DNA from: Dictyocoela muelleri
Taxonomy: Eukaryota; Microsporidia
Reading direction: 5' to 3'
NCBI GenBank assembly: GCA_016256075.1
Contig: SDVU01000111.1
Span: 1-20,500 of the forward strand
Length of the DNA: 20,500 bases
Shown here: piece after piece, positions 1 to 6,863 of the stretch
Position numbering within the stretch: the stretch's first letter is position 1
Layout of the letters: each line of letters opens with the position of its first letter
Program-made: the position numbers and the translations under genes
The notes under the pieces: model-generated
Databases searched by the model: none
What the model saw: only the letters and a program-made list of their open reading frames with translations
What the model was told of the DNA's origin: nothing

Positions 1-197
1 AAAATATTTCACATCGTTTTTAAAAAAAAATAACTGATTTATTTAATTTTTTACCCTTTGCGATTACAGCAGATTTTTAAAATTTTTATTTTTAAATATT
101 TATTTATGTAGGCCCGCCTTTGACAACATAAAATTACCAAAATTTAGACAAGCGCCGCAGTAATCATTCTAAATAATTCCCTGAAATCTTTATTAGA

Positions 198-475
198 CTT
201 TTAATATGCAGTTAAATTTTTTTTGAATTTTTCTGAATAAAATTAGAGTTGAATGAAAAATACCCGTGAATTTTTGAATTTAGAAACAACTCTGTAAATG
301 CAACAAATGCTGTCATTTCCAAATCTATCGTTATGTATTCGGGATATTTCTTAATCTTTCCCTTTAAAATATTGTGAAGTTCTAAATAGCATGCTGTAGA
401 CTTATTTTTCTTTAAAATATATACCAAAGGTAATGTATTTTTTTACAATATTCATAACTGTATAAAGATGTTGAA
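198..475 (-). pseudogene. MULE (Mutator-like) transposase fragment
   Basis: This is a remnant of the catalytic core of a MULE-type DNA transposase, read on the minus strand. A clean stretch of about 71 codons reads LVYILKKNKSTACYLELHNI and further on ITIDLEMTAFVAFTELF and KIHGYFSFNSNF. MULE transposases have 'PLxYALLPNKxxxTY' followed by 'DFExAxxxAFxxxFPxAxxxGCxFHF', so the aspartate of TIDLE would be the second acidic catalytic residue, and the GYFSF stretch the degraded Cys-His motif. Upstream codons continue the similarity in a shifted frame to about 475. Both flanks of the domain (first Asp, zinc finger, C-terminal Glu) are absent, so it is a dead fragment. It is a different copy from the MULE at 6864-8640, whose equivalent segment is more complete. 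Confidence 0.6.
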
Positions 476-642
476 AATATTTATGGTAAGATTTAAATGT
501 TCTATCAAAATACTATGCAACAGATTTTTTCGAGATGAATTAGGTGTGTTCCAGTAGAAAATACAACACCAGGTTTATATTTTCAATACAAAATTATAAA
601 GACTTCGGAAGAAAATGTGTCTTTTATGCTTATATGAATATC

Positions 643-1290
643 AGGTTCACCACCGGGTTACGCACCCCATATTTTTTAGGAAATCGCTATCCGTAAGAGG
701 AAATTACATGATTCTTATTTGAAATAAGCGTAAAATCACGAGTTGTCGGTTCTCCAACGGGTTAGCCACCCCTTTTAAAAATAAAAATCGCTGTACAGAA
801 TAGATGAGGCCATGTTTCTTATTTGAAATAAGTCAGTCATAAAAAGTTACACCTCTATCATGTTTTATATTTCTCTATGAAGCTTTATTTTGCAGTTTAC
901 TAAATTTGGTTCGAAGCACCAAATTTAGTAAACTGCAAAATAAAGCTTCATATAGAAATATAAAACATGATAGAGGTGTAACTTTTTATGACGGACTTAT
1001 TTCAAATAAGAAACATGGTCTCATCTATTCTGTACAGCGATTTTTATTTTTAAAGGGGGTGCCTAACCCCTTGGAGAACCGAGTTTTCTTCAGTTATAAC
1101 AATAATAATTTTTTACCATCTAAATATGAAAATTTTTGAAAGTTTCCATATATAGATGGTAAAAAAATATTATTGTTATAACTGTGGACAACTCGTGATT
1201 TTACGCTTATTTAAAATAAGAATCATGTAATTTCCTCTTACGGATAGCAATTTCCTAAAAATATGGGGTGCGTAACCCGGTGGAGAACCG
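643..1290. repeat. Large foldback element, arms built of ~100-bp units
   Basis: The left arm (643-910) and right arm (918-1290) are reverse complements of each other around a 7-nt spacer at 911-917, with only scattered mismatches. Each arm holds two related units: the outer unit (643-747 and its mirror 1188-1290) and the inner unit (748-850 and its mirror to 1080) both begin GGTTC-CCA-CGGGTTA, followed by a CACCCC and end near ATTCTTATTTGAAATAAG. The arms differ in length because the right one carries a 106-bp insertion (1082-1187). No protein-coding gene is seen inside; an open frame at 906-1139 is only palindrome sequence. I see no clear target duplication. It behaves like a foldback or giant MITE-type non-autonomous element. 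Confidence 0.85.
1091..1184. repeat. Nested 94-bp hairpin with 31-bp inverted repeats
   Basis: Positions 1091-1121 and 1154-1184 are 31-bp inverted repeats with one mismatch, starting CAGTTATAAC and ending GTTATAACTG. They lie in a segment (about 1082-1187) present only in the right arm of the surrounding foldback; the mirror position in the left arm (around 747/748) has no such sequence. This shows a later insertion, or a deletion from the left arm. No target duplication is obvious next to the hairpin. Confidence 0.8.
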
Positions 1291-1507
1291 CATATCCTTT
1301 GGAAAGCAATTTTTTTCACTCTGACTTTTGATAAATTTAAACTCATCATGATTTATGTTGAGTTAAAAAATTTGGTGGAAAATCCATCAATTCGCCTAAA
1401 TGGTCGAGTTGACTCTTTACCCTTAAATAAATAGTATAAATAAATATATAACTTTTAGATATTTAATTACCAAATATCAATAACCAATCCTAATAAAAAC
1501 ATACTTT

Positions 1508-4500
1508 TTAATCATCAACCTTAAAAACAAAGTCTTTATCATAATAAACATTTTCTTTAAACTTATTAATTAAACTTTCAATCATATCATCACGTAAATT
1601 ACTAAGTTTTTCATCATTTATTCTTGAATATTCGACTCGTCTCTCCAAAACATTATCAATTTGCTTTTTCAAAAAAGCTTTGATTTTGTCGATCATTATG
1701 TCAGAAATAAAAAATTTACTTTCAAAATTATTCATAATTTCTCTTTTTAAGATTAATTTTATAAGTTTAAATTCTTTATAAACTTTCTTATCTCCAGTTT
1801 TTTGTGAAAAAATTACAAATTTTTGTTGAATTTCTAATAAATAATCAAAAAGTTGATTAATATCAGCTTTACGAGTCACTTCATGTTTATCTAAAAATAA
1901 TTTTTCTACTATTTTTTTAAGATCTTTGTATTCTACGTTACTTAAAATTATTTGATCAATTTGTTTGAAGTTAATGATTTTTTCATCTTCAATTTGTCTA
2001 TTATTGATTTTTTCATCTTCAATTTGACTATTTTTGATTTTTTTCTCTTCAATTTGACCATTTTTGATTTCAGTACTTGTAATTTTAGTATTTTTAATTT
2101 CATCACTAACAATCATTTGACTGGCCATCTTTTGACCAACCTTTTTTTTGTTTATAAAATTATGATCATCATAAATTTTTGTTGATATATTTCGAACATT
2201 TAAATTTTCATCTGGGGAATCGTTTTTAACTTTCTTATTGATTATTTTCGACCTTTTTGATTTTTCAGAAAAATCATTAATTAACACACTTTTAATAGAC
2301 CGTGGACTCCCAATATTTCGATTTATAACTTCATTATCTTTTACCACTTCTCTGTTTAAATTATTTGTAATATCTAAATCATTATTAATATCCCTCCCCA
2401 AAAATGGATTTACTTGAGATTTAACATTAATTACATTATTGTTTAAATTGTAAATCACCTGATTTTTTTCAAATGAATTTTTCTGATCGATTGATTTCCT
2501 TAAAAGACTATTCTTAGTTGCTTTATCGTTAATATCGTTTGATAATTTATTGTTAAAATAATTTCTTATTTGTGACCTAACAGGGTTATTAATTAATTCT
2601 GGATTAAGCAATTGAGGATTAAAAGATTGATTAAAAGATTGATTAAAAGATTGATTAAAAGATTGATTATTAAGATTATTATTGTTAAAATTATTATTTC
2701 TAGATTCAAAATGATAAATATCTGGTCTGTTAATCATTTTCTGATTTATCACTTTAGAAGTTTGCAAAGTATCACTATCTGAAAATCTTCTATTATTATT
2801 AAATTCTTGAAATTGTTTCATGTAATTAAAATTAGGTGGGTAATTAAATTCTGAAATATATTTTTTATAATCATCATTTGATCTAATATTTGGATGATAA
2901 GACATATCTATCCTATCATAAGGTTTATAGTTATTGTAAAGCATATAATTATCATTAAGATTGGTTTTATAATAATGATTTCCCCTTCTTAACATCTGAT
3001 TTTCCTCATCTTCATGGATATTATCATGAATGTTTGGATACGAAGATATTAATTTTTCACTCCCGTTTTCAAATAAACGTTGACATTTAGTTTGTGGAGA
3101 TTTTAAATTTTTCGGAATTTCTGGGTTTATCGGATCTTTTTTTAAATATTTGGGATTCAATGAATTTGGTCGTGATGGATCTTGAAATGGAAAATATTTT
3201 GATTTATCTTGAGATTCAAAATTATTTTCAATTTTTGGTGGGTCGTTTGTCTTTGACGAAATATTAATGTTGGTTGAATTATTTATCTTTGGAGAATCAT
3301 TTATTTTAATAATTTCCGATTTTACTTTTTCATTTACTTCATCTTTATCAAACAAATTTTTATCAATTTTATTTCGAAATTTATCATCATAATAAGAATT
3401 AGATGTACTTTTATTATTTAAAGTTGTTTGGTTTAATTTAACATTAATTAACGAATTATTTTTTCGTGGTAAATTAGTTAATTCATTGTTGTCAAATAAA
3501 TCATTATTAATTTTATTATGATTATTAATTTTATTATGATTATTAATATTATGATTATTAATATGGTTATTAATATGGTTATTAATATTATGGTTATTAA
3601 TATTATGATTATTAATATTATGATTATTATAAAAAGCACTTCTTTGTGAATTTAAAAATCGCTGATTTGATGGTGGATACGTATAATTTGAATTATATGA
3701 TTTTTTAAAATTCATATTATATGGCGCATTGTAATCAGAATTACTTTGATATGTATTTTGAACGTTTTTATTACCAGTTAGTTCATTGAAATTATTACTT
3801 TCGGGTGTATTTTTATATAAATTATTGTTACGTATTTCATATTTTATACGTGGTGAATTTATTCTCGGCATTGAATGTATATCACTTGATTTTTTATCAT
3901 TTGATTGGTGATGAATATTTCTTAAATCAGAAACAGCTGAAATAAAAAGTTCATTGTTTAGCCCCACTGAATGATTTTTATCATAATTAAAATTTTTATT
4001 ATCGTTATTCAATTTTTTTGTTAAATTATAATATTCTTCCTTAAAGAATACTTTATTGGTATGATAATCTGGTGACGTGTTAGTGACTATTCTTTTGTTC
4101 TCATCCATACTTCTTTTAGGAAAATTTTCATAATTAGAATTAATATAATTGTTAGGTATCAATAATTCTTTGTTAAATTTATTGCCAAGTTGTTTTTTAT
4201 ATTCACCATTATCAAGTTTATTAACAAATTTATATTCATCAATATTTTGTTTGTTAACAAATTTATATTCATCATTGTTAAGTTTGTTATATTCATTGAT
4301 AGATTTATTATTTGCAATAAATTTAGCATTATCTTCTGAAGATCCTGTTTTAATTTTATTTTCATCATAACCATTATTCATAATATAATTAAGTCCACTT
4401 CTACTCTCCATGGCCTTTAATTCTTTAAGGCTTTTAGGTGGTTTTGATCTAACAAGCAAAATATTCTTTAGTTTGATCACCTGATCATTCATATTCATAA

Positions 4501-4657
4501 AATATTCATCTTTATTTGGAAATTTGTTATATACACATAGTTCAGTTTGTAATAATAAGTTTTTTATTTCTTCTTTTGATTGTTCTGGTAGATTTATTTC
4601 TGTTAGAATGTTGTAGGCGTTTGATATTGTAAATTGACGTTCTTCGTAAGTTACCAT
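1508..4657 (-). CDS. Candidate Mediator subunit Med15/Gal11-like (KIX domain, Asn-rich)
   Basis: The product is 1049 residues if translation starts at the ATG ending at 4657; an ATG 14 codons upstream (4699) is in frame. I prefer 4657 because it is ATGG directly preceded by CCC, as before the kinase gene, and because the folded domain starts right there. Residues 1-68 fit a KIX fold of the Med15 type: an ERQ near the start, hydrophobic heptads, LPEQSKEEIKNLL, E-x-CVY, then DEYF and a final amphipathic helix ending LKNILL. The middle is low-complexity Asn/Lys/Ile/Ser, with tandem peptides NHNIN (DNA 3507-3630), SFNQ x4 (2619-2669), QIEDEKI-type (about 1970-2080) and EYKFVNK (about 4190-4280). 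The last ~150 residues are Lys/Asp-rich and predicted helical. In yeast and plants Med15 sits in the Mediator tail and its KIX binds activators in the nucleus. That role is inferred from the fold pattern; the gene itself is clearly real, with no breaks. Another KIX or Asn-rich nuclear protein remains possible. Confidence 0.85.
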   Translation of the reverse strand: MVTYEERQFTISNAYNILTEINLPEQSKEEIKNLLLQTELCVYNKFPNKDEYFMNMNDQVIKLKNILLVRSKPPKSLKELKAMESRSGLNYIMNNGYDENKIKTGSSEDNAKFIANNKSINEYNKLNNDEYKFVNKQNIDEYKFVNKLDNGEYKKQLGNKFNKELLIPNNYINSNYENFPKRSMDENKRIVTNTSPDYHTNKVFFKEEYYNLTKKLNNDNKNFNYDKNHSVGLNNELFISAVSDLRNIHHQSNDKKSSDIHSMPRINSPRIKYEIRNNNLYKNTPESNNFNELTGNKNVQNTYQSNSDYNAPYNMNFKKSYNSNYTYPPSNQRFLNSQRSAFYNNHNINNHNINNHNINNHINNHINNHNINNHNKINNHNKINNDLFDNNELTNLPRKNNSLINVKLNQTTLNNKSTSNSYYDDKFRNKIDKNLFDKDEVNEKVKSEIIKINDSPKINNSTNINISSKTNDPPKIENNFESQDKSKYFPFQDPSRPNSLNPKYLKKDPINPEIPKNLKSPQTKCQRLFENGSEKLISSYPNIHDNIHEDEENQMLRRGNHYYKTNLNDNYMLYNNYKPYDRIDMSYHPNIRSNDDYKKYISEFNYPPNFNYMKQFQEFNNNRRFSDSDTLQTSKVINQKMINRPDIYHFESRNNNFNNNNLNNQSFNQSFNQSFNQSFNPQLLNPELINNPVRSQIRNYFNNKLSNDINDKATKNSLLRKSIDQKNSFEKNQVIYNLNNNVINVKSQVNPFLGRDINNDLDITNNLNREVVKDNEVINRNIGSPRSIKSVLINDFSEKSKRSKIINKKVKNDSPDENLNVRNISTKIYDDHNFINKKKVGQKMASQMIVSDEIKNTKITSTEIKNGQIEEKKIKNSQIEDEKINNRQIEDEKIINFKQIDQIILSNVEYKDLKKIVEKLFLDKHEVTRKADINQLFDYLLEIQQKFVIFSQKTGDKKVYKEFKLIKLILKREIMNNFESKFFISDIMIDKIKAFLKKQIDNVLERRVEYSRINDEKLSNLRDDMIESLINKFKENVYYDKDFVFKVDD

Positions 4658-4661
4658 GGGT
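4658..4661 (-). promoter_or_regulatory. CCC motif next to the start codon
   Basis: Read on the minus strand the bases just before the preferred start are AAAACCC followed by ATGG. CCC- or GGG-type motifs close to start codons are a described feature of microsporidian genes. The same arrangement is seen at the kinase gene (CCCTACC then ATGG) and the transposase gene at 15511 (CCCCTCTTAA then ATGG). It is the reason for choosing 4657 over 4699 as start. Confidence 0.45.
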
Positions 4662-4977
4662 TTTTGATTCTTTTTATTTTTTATGCGGGTTTGAAACATT
4701 TATTTTTGTTTTTTAAAGAATTTTTAAAGAATTTCAAATTAACAAGTTTAATTATTGGCTGGTAGGACGAAAAAATATTGACAACACAAAAGTCTTCAAA
4801 ATTTATTAATTAACAATTAAAAAACTTTTGTATCATATATGATAACGATTATAATAAATAAAACCATGTGTATTGGATGTTTTATATTTTTTTTTAATCA
4901 AAATCATCGTTAAACCATCCAGAATCATAACACAACCCTCTATTTCTAAACCTGCGTAATGGTTCATATTTATCTAA
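4658..4977. other. Intergenic, AT-rich, upstream of the Med15-like gene
   Basis: About 320 bases of AT-rich sequence contain the 14-codon in-frame extension of the minus-strand gene and then no recognisable gene. The promoter of that gene should lie here, but I see no convincing core element. Confidence 0.5.
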
Positions 4978-5055
4978 GACATATCAATATAGCTTAGTGG
5001 TTAACACTCTTAAATCTTAGATTTAAGTATCGAGAGTCGAATCCCCCTGGTGTCA
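4978..5055 (+). ncRNA. tRNA-derived fragment / tRNA pseudogene with A and B boxes
   Basis: The stretch TAGCTTAGTGG (4990-5000) matches the RNA polymerase III A box, and GAGTCGAATCC (5034-5044) closely matches the B box. Between them lies a strong hairpin, CTTAAATC-TTA-GATTTAAG, where an anticodon arm would be. The cloverleaf fails otherwise: the D stem mispairs, the base before the would-be anticodon is C rather than U, and the ends (GACATAT and TGGTGTC) pair only partly. I call it a decayed tRNA or the head of a tRNA-derived SINE, not a working tRNA. Confidence 0.5.
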
Positions 5056-5166
5056 CTTTAACAAATACTTGGGAATGTCATTAAGCGGCCAATTACTATA
5101 GAACTGTTGTATTAATATAAAGTTTTTCCAAAAAAGTATAGTTGATTAAGATTTAATATAATATTA

Positions 5167-5221
5167 CAAGACGCGAGAAAAACCTCTTATGCGTGATTAG
5201 AGGAGTTCGGTGCGCATCTTG
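5167..5221. other. Two-stem inverted-repeat structure
   Basis: CAAGACGCG (5167-5175) pairs with CGCATCTTG (5213-5221) with one G-T position, and inside it CCTCT (5183-5187) pairs with AGAGG (5199-5203). The stems are unusually GC-rich for this window. There is no matching gene or known RNA family that I recognise; it lies about 110 bp after the tRNA-like fragment. Confidence 0.35.
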
Positions 5222-5342
5222 ACGAAATAAGTATTGAAAAAAAAATAATAGAAAAGCGGGTCTAGTTAAATTACGAGGGGTTTGAAAGATAACGGAGGAG
5301 GTTAAAATTAACGGGGGTTTTGAAATTAACGGGTCAATATTG

Positions 5343-5811
5343 GGTTCTACAACGAGCTAGACACAACCTGTTCAAAATAAGAAATTGTCATCCAGAGAAG
5401 AAAATACCATGATTCTTATTTAAAATGAGCTTAAAATGGCGTGTGAAACTCGGATATATAAAAGTTTACGATCTTGACCGTTTTTCCCCCATTATAGTTT
5501 TAGGCCGTTTTTTCCCCCGTGTTTATATTAAAATAAATTGTAAATTTTTTTATATCCCGTTTTTCCCTCCATGGGGGAAAACGGTCAAGATCCAAAGTTA
5601 TAATGTAGGATGGGGCATATCTATATTTAGAAAAAATGCTGCTTCGAAACATTTTCTCTGAATAGAGACATGAAACAGCCTATATATATCTTATATATAT
5701 GAGTTTTCTCGTCATTTCAAGCTTGTTTCTAATAATAAGAATAATGTTACTTCCTTCTCTGGATTAAGATTTCCTATTTCGAACAGGTGGTGGCTAACAA
5801 GTTGTCGAACC
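5343..5811. repeat. Foldback element, diverged relative of the one at 643-1290
   Basis: The left arm (5343-5462) and right arm (about 5690-5811) are inverted copies of a ~118-bp unit beginning GGTTC-ACAAC and containing ATGATTCTTATTTAAAATGAG-type sequence. The unit aligns well with the units of the foldback at 643-1290 in order and spacing of conserved blocks. Between the arms is a second inverted repeat, GATCTTGACCGTTTTT at 5470-5485 against its complement at 5577-5592, enclosing three direct copies of a CCGTTTTTCCC motif. There is no credible protein gene; the open frame at 5425-5661 is repeat sequence. Confidence 0.8.
5478..5558 (+). repeat. Dispersed repeat copy shared with 15262-15338
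   Basis: This segment, from CGTTTTTCCCCCATTATAG to the AAATTGTAAATTTTTTTATAT, aligns along about 78 bp with 15262-15338 (CGTTTTTCCCCATTCCAG to AATTGTAAATTTAATTATAT). The C-run after a T-run recurs at 5479, 5513 and about 5559. It forms the core of the inner hairpin of the foldback here. Confidence 0.65.
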
Positions 5812-5940
5812 AATTTTTATATTTAAAATTTATTAAAATAAAAAAATCAATAATATTTTAATTATTTGAATTTAAAATTTATTTAAATAAAAATATTTAA
5901 ATGTTTTATTTTTTTATGGAACAGGTTAAAAAACAACGGG

Positions 5941-5997
5941 CTTAACCCGGGAATAGTTCTTTAAATATACAAAGAACTGAAAATTTTCGGGTTTAAG
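5941..5997. repeat. Small hairpin
   Basis: CTTAACCCGGGAATAGTTCTTT (22 nt at 5941-5962) is inverted, with a few extra bases, at 5971-5997, around an 8-nt spacer. It could be the remnant of a short MITE; no other copy is seen. Confidence 0.55.
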
Positions 5998-6264
5998 ATT
6001 TAGGATTTGAGAAATATAACATATAAATAAAGAGAAAACTAAAATTTGCATAAGATTATTATTTCGCAATTTATGTAAAAAAATAGTTTCTTATTTTTCA
6101 ATAAATTTTTAACTAGATTTGAAACTTTAACATTTAATTAAAACTACTGTATTCTCGCGAAAATAAGAATGAAAAAATAACGATATTTCTCAAAATTCAA
6201 AACTGCAAAAAAAACCTTTAAAAATAGAAAGTTTAGTACTAACTAGTTATTTGATACACCTTGA

Positions 6265-6523
6265 TATTTCCAAATATAAACAATTACAATAAACTGAAAA
6301 CATATTTGAAATTATCTCGTCTAAATAATTCTGAAAGTATTTTTATTTTACTATTTTCTTTTATTTTTAGTATGTTTTTTTATTTCGGAAATGAAGCTTC
6401 GAAAATACAAAACATACTAAAAATGGAAGAAAATAGGGAAATAAAATATACCTTCGAAAGTATTTAGATGAGATAATTTCAAATATGTTTTCAGTTTATT
6501 GTAATCGTTTATATTTGGAAATA
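6265..6523. repeat. Third foldback element (about 259 bp)
   Basis: The outer ~65 bp of each side are almost perfect inverted copies (TATTTCCAAATATAAACAAT at the left end and its complement at the right end), and weaker pairing continues inward to a short centre near 6395. The open frame 6261-6467 is a by-product of the palindrome. Sequence is unrelated to the GGTTC-type foldbacks. It directly precedes the Merlin-like remnant; no sure target duplication. Confidence 0.75.
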
Positions 6524-6624
6524 ACCATTTGTTTTAAATTTTTTTATCAGTTAGGCACGCAAAATTATTTTTTAAAAACACCTCTTATGGTTCGACCAAA
6601 AAAATGTATTGATGATGTGCCATA

Positions 6625-6860
6625 TGACTAATTTAACACTTAAATTAGCCATAAGTTAAAAGTGGTTGAAATATTACAAGAAAAAGGGTTTTTACCCAAA
6701 AAAAGAGATGTTCAAAATGTGGGAGAAAAATGAAACTTCAAGAATATAAAAACTCAAATGTTGTTTCTGATGGAGATGCAACAAAAAGGCTTGTCGAAAA
6801 ATCACAAAAATTGAATTTTCACCACAAAAAAGGGTCTATGTTTTTTTTCAAAAAATAACC
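6625..6860 (+). pseudogene. Merlin/IS1595-type transposase, N-terminal zinc-ribbon fragment
   Basis: The translation, over at least two frames, shows EKGFLPKKR, then RCSKCGRKMKLQEYK, then SDG, then RCNKKACRKITKIEFSPQ. This is the layout of the N-terminal zinc ribbon of ISXO2/IS1595-type transposases (Merlin in eukaryotes): CX2C, then 'DGxxWRC' and a second CX4C. The Cys codons of the first pair are at 6709-6711 and 6718-6720. The catalytic domain is missing: the sequence runs straight into the FLYWCH/MULE gene. It is therefore a frameshifted, truncated pseudogene. The same CX2C / CX4C layout recurs in the minus-strand copy near 20.0 kb. Confidence 0.55.
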
Positions 6861-6863
6861 CTT

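Noticed and set aside
906-1139. Possible 77-residue protein
   Set aside because: It lies wholly in the palindrome's right arm and runs into the nested hairpin; nothing in it resembles a protein family.
1952-4374. Open frames on the plus strand and in other frames across the Med15-like gene
   Set aside because: They are shadows of the long minus-strand gene and its repetitive codons, with no domain-like content.
4978-5055. Functional tRNA gene
   Set aside because: Acceptor and D stems do not pair and the base before the anticodon is not U.
5425-5661. Possible 78-residue protein
   Set aside because: It is made of foldback arm and inner hairpin sequence.
6261-6467. Possible 68-residue protein with a hydrophobic stretch
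   Set aside because: It falls in the 6265-6523 palindrome and the hydrophobic run comes from T-rich repeat sequence.
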